A DNA stretch of 64,000 nt from NCBI RefSeq assembly GCF_003020115.1, contig NZ_PYFX01000013.1:81814-145813 (forward strand), written 5' to 3'. Origin of the DNA: Bradyrhizobium sp. MOS002 (GTDB lineage Bacteria; Pseudomonadota; Alphaproteobacteria; Rhizobiales; Xanthobacteraceae). The notes beneath the pieces were generated by a model that was not told the origin of the DNA, ran no database searches, and was given only the letters and a program-made list of their open reading frames with translations. The position numbers and the translations under genes were made by a program. Below are positions 23,524 through 33,020 of the stretch, in pieces. Position 1 is the stretch's first letter, and the number at the start of each line of letters is the position of its first letter.

Positions 23524-23802
23524 TCATCCAATTTTCACCGTCAACATCGAAATCGATCCCCCGTCGACGCCGTTGATGGGGAAGCCGGCCGTCTCGGTGC
23601 CGAAACCGTGGTTCGTGCGCGGCGCAGTGGTGATGGTGACGCCGGTCTCCGGCACGTACCAGTGCGCAGAGATGGACAGGATGGCCTTCGGCCGAGGCAT
23701 GGTGTGCCCGATGTAGCTCCACCCGTCCGTATAGGCATTCTGCCCGATCGCATTCATCGGGTTGCCGTGGCCGAAGAAGATCGTCGGAGTCAGTCTGGTC
23801 AT
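23524..23802 (-). pseudogene. DODA-type extradiol dioxygenase with large internal deletion
   Basis: The 92-residue frame starts like YgiD/DODA ring-opening dioxygenases: PTIFFGHGNPMNAI and AILSISAHWYVPETGVT, including two of the metal-binding His. At about residue 64 it jumps directly to a typical carboxyl end, FPINGVDGGSISMLTVKIG. About 170 central residues are missing, with the remaining active-site residues. The frame is kept, so a short protein could be made, but it cannot be an active dioxygenase. Confidence 0.75.
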
Positions 23803-23876
23803 CTTACTGCCCTTCGTGCTTCTCCAACGAGGCGAGGCGCCCTATGGCGCCGCAGTCGTCCTGGAAAGTAGGCTCA

Positions 23877-25106
23877 TCACAGCAGTATATCCAGCGATCC
23901 GTGGCGGTAGATGCGACCGTCCTTCATGACGAAATCCACCTTCGCCGTCGCGGCGATGTCTTCTACAGGATCTCCCGGCATCGCGACGATATCGGCCTTT
24001 CTGCCCGGAGCAATAGCCCCGAGATCATCGCGCTGCAAAAGTTCCGCGGCGACGCTGGTGCCCGCCTTCAATGCACGCGCCGGAGCAAGGCCCGCCGCCA
24101 CCATGGCCTGAAACTCGAGAACCCCTTCGCTGAAGGGAAACATGCCGCAGTCAGTCCCGTAAGCCACTTTCGCGTTGCTCCGCGCAATGCGCTTCTGCGC
24201 CTCCTCGATCGCCGCCACGTCGCGGCGGAATTTCCAGACCGCGTGCTCGGGGAGTTTGCCTTCCTTCAGAAGCGCCTTGTCCTCGCGGGTCATCTGCATG
24301 GTAGGGACGAGGAACGCGCCCGCTTTTTCCGCCATCGCAATGCCCTCGTCATCGATGAGGTAGCAGTCCTCGATGCTTCGCGCGCCGGCGCGCAAGGCCT
24401 GTTTGCACCCCTCCGCAGCGCCCGTGTGGACCGCCAGCGGCATGCCGAGCTGCTGTGCAGTCTGCCCGAGCGTCAGCATCTCGTCCTCAAACCAGGTCAC
24501 TCTCGCCGGGTCGTCGCCGGCGCTCATGTATCCACCGGTGTTCATGGTCTTGATCCAGTCGGCACCGAAAGCGTGCTCCATGCGAACCAGCTCGCGAATT
24601 TTAGCCGGCGAGTCGGCCACCCTGGACAGTCCCATATGGCATCGGCACGGGAACATGCCCTGCATGTCGCCGTGACCTGCGGTTGCGCTGATCATGTGGG
24701 GCGCCACTATAAGACGCGGCCCCCGAGCCATGCCGCTGTCGATGGCATCGCGCAGGTTGATGGTCGGCCACTCGGGATCCAGCGTGCCCATGTCGCGAAG
24801 CGTCGTGAAGCCGTAGCGCATGTACTGCTGGGCGTAGTAAAGGCCGGCCAGCGCCTTGGCCGGCGAGCACTGCAACGTTTGCCGCGCCAGGTTCAAGCCG
24901 TCGATGCATAGATGAACGTGGGTGTCGATGAAGCCGGGGGACACGGTCCGGTCGCTGAGGTCGATGACATTCGCACCGTCCGGACGTCCGACCGAGCCCG
25001 ACACTACGGAAATGGCATCGTCTTCGATCAAGATCTCCGCCCGTTCACGTATCGTGTCGCTCAGGCCGTCGAACAGCTTGCCACAAACGATGACCGTCTT
25101 TGACAT
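23877..25106 (-). CDS. Metal-dependent amidohydrolase (Xaa-Pro/imidazolonepropionase-like)
   Basis: The 409-residue TIM-barrel hydrolase has GFIDTHVHL at about 59-67 (metal HxH), WIKTMNTGGYMS with the probable carboxylated Lys, and YGTDCGMFPF with the fourth metal Asp. ADIVAMPGDP is typical of the second beta-domain. The third ligand region reads AVHTGAAEG where relatives usually have AHAHG, so one His is displaced. Relatives cleave peptides or cyclic amides. No signal peptide is seen, so it is cytoplasmic. Its start lies 1.2 kb beyond the truncated dioxygenase on the same strand. Confidence 0.85.
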   Translation of the reverse strand: MSKTVIVCGKLFDGLSDTIRERAEILIEDDAISVVSGSVGRPDGANVIDLSDRTVSPGFIDTHVHLCIDGLNLARQTLQCSPAKALAGLYYAQQYMRYGFTTLRDMGTLDPEWPTINLRDAIDSGMARGPRLIVAPHMISATAGHGDMQGMFPCRCHMGLSRVADSPAKIRELVRMEHAFGADWIKTMNTGGYMSAGDDPARVTWFEDEMLTLGQTAQQLGMPLAVHTGAAEGCKQALRAGARSIEDCYLIDDEGIAMAEKAGAFLVPTMQMTREDKALLKEGKLPEHAVWKFRRDVAAIEEAQKRIARSNAKVAYGTDCGMFPFSEGVLEFQAMVAAGLAPARALKAGTSVAAELLQRDDLGAIAPGRKADIVAMPGDPVEDIAATAKVDFVMKDGRIYRHGSLDILL

Positions 25107-25157
25107 TCCAGCCTCCGCTCTCCCTGGGATTTGGAGACGATCGTCGCGCGTCCGCGC

Positions 25158-25823
25158 TTAGGATCTTCCGGGTCCCTTCTGATCTCGCTTCGCGGCGTCG
25201 GCGTCTGTGCGTTTCGCGATTTTCGCGACCGGAAGGCGCCAACCTCGCCTGATCGCCATGACGCGGAGCAAGAAGCATGAAATCAGCGCCATCGACGTGA
25301 CCGCGGCGACCGGCAACTGCATCATGTGGCCGACCACGACGATAGCCGACGCAACAAGGGCCGCGACGGCGTAGAGCTCGGCGCGCAGCACCGTCGGAAT
25401 CTCGGCCAGCAAGACGTCGCGCACCATGCCGCCGCCGATCCCGGTAACCATCCCGAGCACCATCGCCATGACCGGATTGAGCCCGAACAACAGCGCCTTC
25501 GACGAGCCTGCGACGGCGAAGAGTGCGAGGCCCGCCGCGTCGAAAATAAGGATCGAATTTGACATTCGCACGATGAGGGGCGAGCAGTAGAAGGTGACTA
25601 TGCCGGCCAGCAGCGACACGCCGAGATAGCGCCAGTCGCCGACCGCACCGGGCGGCACGGCGCCGATCAGGAGGTCGCGCGTGATCCCTCCCGAATTGCC
25701 AGCAGCGAACGACAAAACCAAAACGCCGAACAGATCGAGCTCTCGCCTCGCGCCAGCCAATGCTCCGCTGAGTGCGAAGACGAAGGTGCCGGTCAGATCC
25801 AGCACGATCGGAAGCTTGTCCAT
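25158..25823 (-). CDS. TRIC/YicG-type cation channel family protein
   Basis: The 221-residue membrane protein is of the UPF0126/YicG family, bacterial homologs of trimeric intracellular cation channels. It has two inverted repeat halves, each with the glycine-rich signature: AGNSGGITRDLL (about 42-53) and GMVTGIGGGMVRDVLL (about 119-134). About seven hydrophobic helices are visible. The start is ATG 25823 (MDKLPIVLDLTGT). A broken paralog exists at 44956-45189 plus 49773-50080. Confidence 0.9.
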   Translation of the reverse strand: MDKLPIVLDLTGTFVFALSGALAGARRELDLFGVLVLSFAAGNSGGITRDLLIGAVPPGAVGDWRYLGVSLLAGIVTFYCSPLIVRMSNSILIFDAAGLALFAVAGSSKALLFGLNPVMAMVLGMVTGIGGGMVRDVLLAEIPTVLRAELYAVAALVASAIVVVGHMMQLPVAAVTSMALISCFLLRVMAIRRGWRLPVAKIAKRTDADAAKRDQKGPGRS

Positions 25824-25887
25824 TGATCCGGCTCTCCTTGCCTCAAGAGAGGACGAGCATGCTTCGATCTGACCTGGAAACCGGGCA

Positions 25888-27156
25888 CTAGGCCGGCAGC
25901 CAAGCGCGTGCCGCCGCGACCAGCGCTTCGACGCCCGTTTGCAGCGTCGGATGGAGAACGGGCGCGAATTTCGGACTGTGGTTGACCGGCAGTTCGTTGA
26001 TCTTGTTCGCCTCCCTGGCCTTCGCATAGGTCTCCGGATCAGTGCCACCGACAAACCAGAAGACCGATGGCACATGCCATTCGGACCCAAACGATCCGAA
26101 ATCTTCGCTGGCGGGGGCCGGACCCGTGGCCCGGACACGGTCGGTGCCGAAATATCCTCGGAACGCATCCACCACGCGGCTGGTAGCTTCCTGATTGTTC
26201 ACGTTGAGAGGGTACTGATCGATGGTCGTGATCTCCGGCGGTCGAGGCGCTCCCGAAGCAGCCGCTTCGGCATTGGCAATCCGCTCGATGGCGGCCAGGA
26301 CGCGCTTGCGCACGCCGGCCTCGAAGGTCCGGACATTGAGTTTGATAATGGCCTCGTCCGGAATAACGTTCTCTTTGGTGCCTGCCTGCAGGACCCCCAC
26401 CGTCAGAACGGCGGCTTCGGCGGCAGCCACTTCGCGCGACACGATGGTCTGCAGCCGCAGCACGGTCGAGGCGGCCATGACGACGGGATCGATGCTGGCC
26501 TGTGGCATCGAGCCGTGCGCCCCTCGTCCGAACAGCCGTATCTGAAGGCTGTCGGCCGCCGACGTGATCGCGCCGGCGCGGCCGGCGACCGTGCCAGACG
26601 GACCCACCATGACGTGCTGGCCCAGGATCACGTCCGGTTTGGGAAAGCGCTTGAATAGGCCGTCGTTGATCATGGCCTGCGCGCCCTCGCCCGTTTCCTC
26701 GGCGGGCTGGAAGACCGCCATCAACGTGCCGCGCCAAGAGGTCCGCGCATCCGCCATCAGCTTGGTGGCTCCCGCCAGCCAGGTGACGTGCATGTCGTGG
26801 CCGCACATATGTGAGACAGGAACCGTGTTGCCGTCGCGGTCCGTGGCCGTCGCCTTGCTGGCGTAGGAAAGACCGGTTGCCTCTTGGACAGGCAGCGCAT
26901 CCATGTCGGCGCGCAGCATGACAGTGGGCCCTTCTCCGTTCCGGAGCAGACCTACGACGCCGGTCTTGCCGATGCCGGTCGTCACCTCGTAGCCGGCCGC
27001 CTGAAGACGGTCCGCCGCCAGTCCCGCAGTGCGGGTCTCCTGCATCGAGAGTTCGGGGTGAGAGTGCACGTCTTTGTAGAGTGCTTCCAGATCGGGAAGG
27101 AGGACCTCGAGATTGTGCAGCACCTGCTCGGAAGAAAGAGCTTGAGTATTGGCCAT
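25888..27156 (-). CDS. M20 family amidohydrolase (hippurate hydrolase-like)
   Basis: The 422-residue zinc or manganese peptidase has HSHPELSMQE near residue 32, LRADMDALPVQE with the metal Asp, HMCGHDMHVTWLAGA, QPAEETGEGA with the catalytic Glu, LGQHVMVGPSGT, and a late ASEDFGSFG. These are all the landmarks of the IAA-amino acid/hippurate hydrolase group, which hydrolyses N-acyl amino acids. No signal peptide is evident. It is transcribed toward the TRIC gene. Confidence 0.93.
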   Translation of the reverse strand: MANTQALSSEQVLHNLEVLLPDLEALYKDVHSHPELSMQETRTAGLAADRLQAAGYEVTTGIGKTGVVGLLRNGEGPTVMLRADMDALPVQEATGLSYASKATATDRDGNTVPVSHMCGHDMHVTWLAGATKLMADARTSWRGTLMAVFQPAEETGEGAQAMINDGLFKRFPKPDVILGQHVMVGPSGTVAGRAGAITSAADSLQIRLFGRGAHGSMPQASIDPVVMAASTVLRLQTIVSREVAAAEAAVLTVGVLQAGTKENVIPDEAIIKLNVRTFEAGVRKRVLAAIERIANAEAAASGAPRPPEITTIDQYPLNVNNQEATSRVVDAFRGYFGTDRVRATGPAPASEDFGSFGSEWHVPSVFWFVGGTDPETYAKAREANKINELPVNHSPKFAPVLHPTLQTGVEALVAAARAWLPA

Positions 27157-27534
27157 GGATCGACCCCTTCGTCCAATTGGACGCCATAGGTGAACTCTGC
27201 TTTTTCAGCCTCGCGCCCATTCTCGCCGTGCGCAACTCACTTCTTTGAGCTTAGACTGACCCCTGCGAAGCTTCTCGAACCACCTTGACAGCCGCATCGG
27301 TAGATCCGGCGATGAAGGGCGACCGGGTGTTCGTCCTGGATCCTCCCTCGATCTCAGCGAGTATCTCGCCGATCAACGACCGGGCTGCGCCCGACATACG
27401 GCTCGACCTCGATCGTTGCAGTGATCCATCACTACCCGGCACGCGAAATCGCGCTCGCTCGCGACTGATTTGAGCGCTGCAAATTGGCTTGCGACGATCC
27501 AAGACACGGCTTGGTCAATGTCGGCGTCGCGCGC
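27157..27534. other. Intergenic region
   Basis: The 378 bases between the amidohydrolase start and the dehydrogenase end hold one 83-residue minus-strand frame (27251-27502, ending AAVKVVREASQGSV) without recognisable family features. It might be a small gene or a relic. Nothing else is seen. Confidence 0.35.
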
Positions 27535-28857
27535 TCATTTACCGTCAACCGAGCGGCTCACTCTCCAGACCGCGTTCCCCACATCGTCCGCGACGACGAG
27601 TGCCCCGGTCCGGTCAAGTGCTACGCCGACCGGCCGCCCGTGAACCGTTTTTTTATCCGGCGCAAGGAAGTCCGTCAGCACCGGGATCGGCATACCGCTC
27701 GGCCGTTCGTTCGCGAAAGGAACGAAGATCACCTGATAGCCGTTCAACGGATCGCGGTTCCAACTGCCATGTTCACCCACGAACGCGCCGTTAGCGAACT
27801 CTGGTGACAGCGTTTCTCCTTGACTGAATACAACGCCGAGTGCCGCGACATGGGAACTGAGGCCGTAATCCGGCTTGATCGCCTTCGCTACCATCGCAGG
27901 GTCCTGCGGATGGACGCGTACGTCCTCATGCTGTCCCCAATAGCTATAGGGCCAGCCATAGAAACCACCGTCCTTGATGGATGTGAGATAATCCGGAACC
28001 AGATCCGGCCCGATCTCGTCTCGCTCATTGACCACAGCGAACAATTGCCCTGTTCCAGGTTGGATGGCGAGATTCGTCGGATTGCGCGTTCCGGTCGCGT
28101 AAAGGCGCTTGGCGCCCGTAAGACGATCAATCTCGTAGATCGCTGCACGCCCTTCTTCGATGTCTATCCCATTCTCGGTGATGTTGCTGTTGGAGCCGAC
28201 CCCGACATAGAGCTTCGACCCATCCGGGCTGGCGACCATCGACTTGGTCCAGTGGTGGTTGATCGGACCTGCGGGCAAGTCGGCAAGCTTCGTTCCGGGT
28301 ACCGTGATTTCCGTCTGTCCCGGTGTGAAGGGAAAGGCGACTATCGCGTCGGTATTGGCGACGTACAAAGTGTCCGCCACCCATGCGACGCCGTATGGCG
28401 AGTGCAGATGGTCGACCAGAACAGTCTTCATCTCCGGAACGCCGTCGCCGTCGGCGTCGCGTAACAAAGTGATGCGATTGCCGCCCTTGTCGGACGCACC
28501 GGCGCGCGCCTTAACTTTGCCTGAGATGTAATCCTTGGGCCGGAATGGCTTGGTACCGGGACCGTTGGCTTCGACGACGAGGATATCGCCGTTGGGCAAT
28601 GGATAGACGATGCGCGGATGCATTAGTCCGGTCGCCATCGCCTGGATGCGCATGCCAGCTGGAACCGTGGGCGTTTCCCCGGTCTTCCAGCCAACCGCCT
28701 GCGGTACGCTCATCGGCGGCACCAGATATTGGTGAGCTTCAGGAAGGTCGGGATTGGGCCCATACTGTTTTGATGGATCGCCGCCTTTGTCACTACAGGC
28801 GGCGACCAAAGCGAAGATCATCAGTCCCGAAGCCGCTTGAACTCGGGTCCCGATCAT
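27535..28857 (-). CDS. PQQ-dependent sugar (sorbosone-type) dehydrogenase, lipoprotein
   Basis: The 440-residue protein begins with a lipobox-type signal (LMIFALVAACS), so it is probably anchored in the periplasm. The beta-propeller core has YPLPNGDILVVEA, HSPYGVAWVADTLYVANTDAI, GTRNPTNLAIQPGTGQLF, DGGFYGWPYSYWG, FVGEHGSWNRDPLNGYQV and GRPVGVALDRTGALVVADD. These are hallmarks of the L-sorbosone/glucose dehydrogenase (GDH-B) family. The start at 28857 overlaps the DUF2231 stop by ATGA. A deleted paralog of the pair lies at 43923-44651. Confidence 0.9.
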   Translation of the reverse strand: MIGTRVQAASGLMIFALVAACSDKGGDPSKQYGPNPDLPEAHQYLVPPMSVPQAVGWKTGETPTVPAGMRIQAMATGLMHPRIVYPLPNGDILVVEANGPGTKPFRPKDYISGKVKARAGASDKGGNRITLLRDADGDGVPEMKTVLVDHLHSPYGVAWVADTLYVANTDAIVAFPFTPGQTEITVPGTKLADLPAGPINHHWTKSMVASPDGSKLYVGVGSNSNITENGIDIEEGRAAIYEIDRLTGAKRLYATGTRNPTNLAIQPGTGQLFAVVNERDEIGPDLVPDYLTSIKDGGFYGWPYSYWGQHEDVRVHPQDPAMVAKAIKPDYGLSSHVAALGVVFSQGETLSPEFANGAFVGEHGSWNRDPLNGYQVIFVPFANERPSGMPIPVLTDFLAPDKKTVHGRPVGVALDRTGALVVADDVGNAVWRVSRSVDGK

Positions 28858-29291
28858 TGGCTTTCTCCCCGGCCCACGCTCTTGATGGCGGTAACGCACC
28901 AGCCGCGAAGACCGGCTGCAAGGAGCAGGATCGTGACGATAGTGGATAGGGTGATGCCAGTTGGGACAACGGAAGTCCACGCATCTCGCGTATGAACGAA
29001 GACGTTGACCAGGGAGAGGAATGCGGCGACCCCTATCAACCCAAAATCGAGCCAGCGGATCGGCCCGGCCCTTCCAAGCGCGACGTCAATTACCAGGAAG
29101 ATCGTTGCGACGAGCGCTAACACAAGGCCCCCTGTGATCAGCCAAACTGAGAAGTTGGCCCACTGCGACAGCGAGTTGCTTGTGTACATATAGTCGGTGA
29201 ACAGAGCGGCCATGAGCAACGCGCCCCCAAGTCCAACGAAAAACGGGTGCAGTAGCGCATGCGTACGGCTCCTGCCAATTGGGCGCGCCAT
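28854..29291 (-). CDS. DUF2231 membrane protein
   Basis: The 145-residue protein has four hydrophobic helices and the DUF2231 layout HPFFVGLGGALLMAALFTDY, SQWANFSVWLITGGL, WLDFGLIGVAAFLSLVN. A GGGAGGAAG ribosome site precedes the ATG. It is translationally coupled to the downstream sugar dehydrogenase. A membrane partner for electron transfer or anchoring is therefore plausible, though unproven. Confidence 0.88.
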   Translation of the reverse strand: MARPIGRSRTHALLHPFFVGLGGALLMAALFTDYMYTSNSLSQWANFSVWLITGGLVLALVATIFLVIDVALGRAGPIRWLDFGLIGVAAFLSLVNVFVHTRDAWTSVVPTGITLSTIVTILLLAAGLRGWCVTAIKSVGRGESQ

Positions 29292-30046
29292 GTCTTCCTC
29301 CCGTTTACTTCGACCAGATTAAGGTCGGTTAGTCCGATCTTCGCACGGAAACCCAGGCGACGACAACGGTCTGGCGAAGCCAAGGCTCTCCCCTCGCGGG
29401 AGGGATGCGACTGAAAATGATCTGAACGGCTGCCGCTCAGGACGCGTTCCCTCGAGCCGAAAGCGTTGAGTGACGCTCGCCTATGACTGAACCGCGTGCC
29501 GTGCGCCACGAGGAATTTGAAACGGTCGGCGATCATCATTTGCACTATCAGCGGCAGCGCATCTCCGGACACGAAAGCAGGCCGGTGATCGGATCGCCAT
29601 GGGCCTCGAGCGACAGTGACCCTGTCCTCGCCTTTCCAACTGGGGCTTCATGCTCATCGCCTCGGCGGTCGTGCCCTTCGAGAGTCCGGCCATGTACGCG
29701 CCTCTAGCCGTCGCTTCCGTCCTGACACTCTTCTTCGTCCCGGCAGGATACTTTCTGCTGTTCCGTTCGGCGAAGGGAGCCTGACGCGCCGCATCCCGGA
29801 AGACGCACGTGCGGAGTGGGGCAGCCATCGTGAGCACCTGCGCCATGATGCTGATCGCGCTTGTGTCCTGCGGTTGCAGTCGTATGCCGCCGGATACTTT
29901 GCTTCCCGTCCGAAGCGGAAGGCGTCTCGATAGTGCACCCTTCGAGGGAGTGCTGCAGCCGTCCAGGGCCCCGCTGCGTCAGGCCCTTGAAACCATCGGG
30001 CACTAGCGTACCGGAACGCTTTCTTCAGCACCGCGCCTTTTCCGGC
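29292..30046. other. Decayed region upstream of the DUF2231 gene
   Basis: No intact gene fills this stretch. At 29650-29784 a plus-strand frame encodes a hydrophobic 44-residue piece (MLIASAVVPFESPAMYAPLA) ending FRSAKGA that looks like the tail of a membrane protein. A lipoprotein-like start follows (see 29809). The promoter of the DUF2231 operon should lie within 29292-29400. Confidence 0.4.
29809..30006 (+). pseudogene. Possible truncated lipoprotein start
   Basis: The 65-residue frame has a hydrophobic signal and a lipobox-like Cys (MMLIALVSCGC), followed by DTLLPVRSG. That opening recalls secreted alpha/beta hydrolases whose mature part would normally be about 350 residues. Here it stops after 65, so it is either a relic or a chance frame. 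Confidence 0.25.
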
Positions 30047-30180
30047 ATGCGCCTGCACATCTCGACACGGCGGCGACGCTTGACCGGCAATCCGGACCGG
30101 CTACCTTGGAGCTGGATGCCGCCGCCGACCAGGCATCGCGGGATGCGGCGGCAGTGCCTGGGAGTGTTTGGCGCCGGCAA
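30047..30180 (+). pseudogene. Relic of a relative of the 22558 gene
   Basis: TTGGAGCTGGATGCCGCCGC through ATCGCGGGATGCGGCGGCAG matches the start of the gene at 22558 base for base over most of its length, after an 18-base deletion and with at least one frameshift. No protein-coding potential remains. It abuts the P450 gene. Confidence 0.5.
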
Positions 30181-30209
30181 TGCGCCGGCTCGCGATGCGG
30201 GAAGGCCCG

Positions 30210-31604
30210 ATGCTCGATCGCAGTCCGACCGGCATTAACTATCGACCGCCGGCTCCCGAGCCGCCGGCGACACGCCTCGGGCTGATCGAGATCATCCGAA
30301 CGCTGAGACGGAATCCTCTCGAATGCTGGAGCGCCGAGTTTTTCCGCGAGCCAGTCGCGATGATCAGGCTGCCCTTTGCTCGAGCGTTTCTGGTTCACGA
30401 CCCTGCCGCGATCAAGCGCGTCCTTCTCGACAACGCAGACAACTACCGCAAGGACCCGATCCAGCGCCGGATCCTGTCCTCCGGCATCGCCGACGGCCTG
30501 TTGAGCGTGGAAGGAAGCCGTTGGGAGGTGCAGCGCAGGAGTCTTGCGCCGCTGTTCGCGAAACGGACCGTCGCGTCCTTCACCGAGGCGATGCTGACGG
30601 CTGCGCACGAACTCGCCGAGAAATGGAGCCGCTTCGACGACGGTGCCGTGGTCGATGCCGCCGCCGAGATGACGATGCTCACGCTCAACGTCCTCGCCCT
30701 TACTATATTCTCCGACGGGATCGGCGGAGACTTTGAAGAATTTCGTGAAGCCATGAATGCTTATTTCGGCGTGATCGGACGGATCGGCGCGCTCGATCTG
30801 TTCGGCGCTCCGGAATTCGTGCCGCGACCCGGGCGGGCGCGGTTGCGCCGGACGATGAGCTACTTCGAGCGCATCATCGACGAGATCGTCGAGACGCGGC
30901 GCCGGCGGCTTGCCTGCTCGGCCGACACGGCTCCGAATGATCTGCTCACACTCCTACTGCGGGCGCTCGATCCTTCGACGGGACAGCCGATGAGTCTGGC
31001 CGAGGTGAGGTCGAACATTCTCACATTCCTCTCTGCCGGCCACGAAACGACCGCCAATTCGCTGGCGTGGACGATTTTTCTGCTCTCGCAGGCTCCTGAG
31101 TGGCGGATGCGCGTTCGAGAGGAGGCCGAGCGCGAATTGAGCGGCCCCGCCGCGGGGCTCCCCGATCGGCTTGTGGTGACGCGGGCGGTTGTCGAAGAGG
31201 CCCTGCGGCTCTATCCCCCCATCGCCGCGCTCAGCCGAATGTCGGAACGGCCCGACCGTCTGGGATCCCATGAGGTCGGCGCGCGGTCCCTCATCGTCAT
31301 CGCGCCCTACGTACTGCATCGACATAAGCGCCTATGGGACCGGCCCGACGTGTTCGACCCGGCGCGCTTCCTGCCGCCCGCAAGGAGCGAAGTGCCCCGT
31401 TTCGCCTACCTACCCTTCGGCGCGGGGCCGCGCACCTGCATCGGATCATCCTTTGCGCTACAGGAGGCGACGATCGTGCTGGCGATGCTGATGCGACGCT
31501 TCGATCTGGAACTCCTGCCCGGCACCAGGGTCTGGCCGCTGCAGCGGATCACCTTGAGGCCGGCGCACGGGCTTCCCATGCGCATCACTAGAGGGCCAAA
31601 CTGA
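30210..31604 (+). CDS. Cytochrome P450
   Basis: The protein of about 464 residues is a soluble P450 monooxygenase. It has the I-helix oxygen-activation motif AGHETT, the K-helix ExxR (VVEEALRLYPP) and the heme-thiolate loop FGAGPRTCIGSSFA with the axial Cys. A W-rich C-helix (GSRWEVQRRSLAPLF) is also present. No membrane anchor is seen. The start MLDRSPTG at 30210 is favoured over 30168, because the upstream stretch overlaps the relic of another gene. No ferredoxin or reductase gene lies nearby; substrate unknown. Confidence 0.93.
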   Translation: MLDRSPTGINYRPPAPEPPATRLGLIEIIRTLRRNPLECWSAEFFREPVAMIRLPFARAFLVHDPAAIKRVLLDNADNYRKDPIQRRILSSGIADGLLSVEGSRWEVQRRSLAPLFAKRTVASFTEAMLTAAHELAEKWSRFDDGAVVDAAAEMTMLTLNVLALTIFSDGIGGDFEEFREAMNAYFGVIGRIGALDLFGAPEFVPRPGRARLRRTMSYFERIIDEIVETRRRRLACSADTAPNDLLTLLLRALDPSTGQPMSLAEVRSNILTFLSAGHETTANSLAWTIFLLSQAPEWRMRVREEAERELSGPAAGLPDRLVVTRAVVEEALRLYPPIAALSRMSERPDRLGSHEVGARSLIVIAPYVLHRHKRLWDRPDVFDPARFLPPARSEVPRFAYLPFGAGPRTCIGSSFALQEATIVLAMLMRRFDLELLPGTRVWPLQRITLRPAHGLPMRITRGPN

Positions 31605-31721
31605 ACGGGGGCGACGGCGGGGTCTGCTCGTCTCAGGCAAGCTCCGCACACGGATCTGAGAGCTGGTTCACATTCGCCGGGGCCGCTGCGGGCTATGCTA
31701 CTGCTTTCCCGGAGGAGACCG

Positions 31722-31880
31722 ATGATGGCTGCACTGGAAAAGATGCTCTCCCGCTCGACCGGCATGAATGTCGTCGCCGACGAACTGAAGACGATCCTGA
31801 TCTTTTGCGGCGTCGGGCTTTTGCTGTCGCTTGCGGCCGCGATGAGTTACGGCCTGAACATCGCGACGGACCTATTCTAA
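31722..31880 (+). CDS. Small single-pass membrane protein
   Basis: The 52-residue protein MMAALEKMLSRSTGMNVVAD has one hydrophobic helix (ILIFCGVGLLLSLAAAMSYGL). CGGAGGAG lies 6 bases before the ATG. It is convergent with the zinc-ribbon gene, 10 bases apart. Function unknown. Confidence 0.65.
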   Translation: MMAALEKMLSRSTGMNVVADELKTILIFCGVGLLLSLAAAMSYGLNIATDLF

Positions 31881-31890
31881 TCGAGCACTC

Positions 31891-32073
31891 TTATTTCGCC
31901 GGCGGCCTTAGCGGGCTCTCCGCCCACCTGCGGACGGCGGGATCGTGCAGCGGGTCGTCGTCGCAGTTCGTGCAGACGTAGCGCTCCCGTCCGGGACCAG
32001 TCTCTTCGGCCGCGAGCTTCATCGGCCGCCCGCACGCCGGGCACGTCTTCCTGACCGCATACAGCATCGACAT
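31891..32073 (-). CDS. Small zinc-ribbon protein
   Basis: The 60-residue protein has CPACGRPM (residues 11-18) and CTNCDDDPLHDP (about 34-45), two CxxC pairs forming one zinc ribbon. The pattern resembles short hypothetical proteins common in Bradyrhizobium. The start at 32073 is preceded by a purine-rich stretch. Function unknown. Confidence 0.7.
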   Translation of the reverse strand: MSMLYAVRKTCPACGRPMKLAAEETGPGRERYVCTNCDDDPLHDPAVRRWAESPLRPPAK

Positions 32074-32257
32074 TTGGATTTCCCCGCCTGGCCGAAATCT
32101 ACTGCCGCCCGGCGCGCGAAAACAAGAGACCTCCGAGGATTCTTCGTCGGGCGCCACACCCGGGTGCCGCCTGGGACGAACACAGTCCGTAGGCGCTTCT
32201 TGACAGCTCGATTGCAGACTAATCAACTCCCGGCAGTGATGTTGAGGGGAGCGCGTG

Positions 32258-32467
32258 ATGGTGCAGGAGTTCTACCAAGGTCTGGCACAACGGGTCCGTG
32301 GTATGGCAGAGACGGCGGATCCGTTCACGCGCCGCCGCCTGCTGGATCTCGCCAAGCGGTACGATTCCAAGGGCGGCACCCCGCCATCAAAGGTCTCCGA
32401 ACGGCCGCTGCCGGTTTCGCGCACCCCGCCGCCGGCTTCGATCTTCTCCGGACCTGGCGAGACTTGA
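32258..32467 (+). CDS. Small helical protein
   Basis: The 69-residue protein has GLAQRVRGMAETADPFTRRRLLDLAKRYDSK, a pattern seen in many short stress-related proteins of Bradyrhizobium, with a Pro/Ser-rich tail. A GTG at 32255 just before the ATG is an alternative start. Function unknown. Confidence 0.6.
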   Translation: MVQEFYQGLAQRVRGMAETADPFTRRRLLDLAKRYDSKGGTPPSKVSERPLPVSRTPPPASIFSGPGET

Positions 32468-32479
32468 CGCAGAGGCTAA

Positions 32480-33020
32480 TTCTGATTGTCCGCGGCGCAC
32501 TGTACGAAGACCGGCCGCTCGCGGTCACCACTTCAGCAAACCGCCGCAGAATGGGATCGTGCTGGTGGAAGGCCGTGGTGTGGAAGGCGACGCTCATGCC
32601 GGCCCGTTCGTCCGCCATCGCTATCTCGCCCGGCGCCAGCCTCGGTTACCCAATATCCGGCAGGTCCACCTGATCCCGGCCGAGCTCTTCGCCTCCCTCT
32701 CGGAAGTCGGCTTCCAAGTCGAAGCTGGGGACCTGGGCGAGAACATCACGACTGCCGGCCTGGACCTCGAGCGGATGCCGCTCGGGACGCTCATTGAGCT
32801 TGGACCGCTGCGATCGTGGACCTGACCGGCCTCCGGCCGCCCTGTGTGCTCATCAATCGCTTCCAGTCGGGCTTGAAACGGCATGCTGTCGTCGGCGGAA
32901 ACGGGCCCTCCATTCAAACGCGGGGTGCTGGGCTTGGTCAGGGCCGCTGGAACGGTCGCGGCTGGCGATACCGCGCGGGTTCGGCTTCCGTCCTCCTCAT
33001 TTCGTGCCTTGCCGGGTCTG
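32480..33020 (+). pseudogene. MOSC domain protein, frameshifted copy 1
   Basis: Recognisable MOSC sequence runs from HHFSKPPQNGIVLVEG through GVEGDAHAGPFVRHRYLA and GDLGENITTAGLDLERMPLG. Near 32807 one C is missing compared with copy 2 at 42271, so the frame ends at 32825. The rest (DLTGLRPPCVLINRFQSGLKR) is in another frame, and a further 2-base loss lies near 32886. MOSC proteins move sulfur for molybdenum-cofactor enzymes or detoxify N-hydroxylated bases. No intact start is visible. Inactive. Confidence 0.75.
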
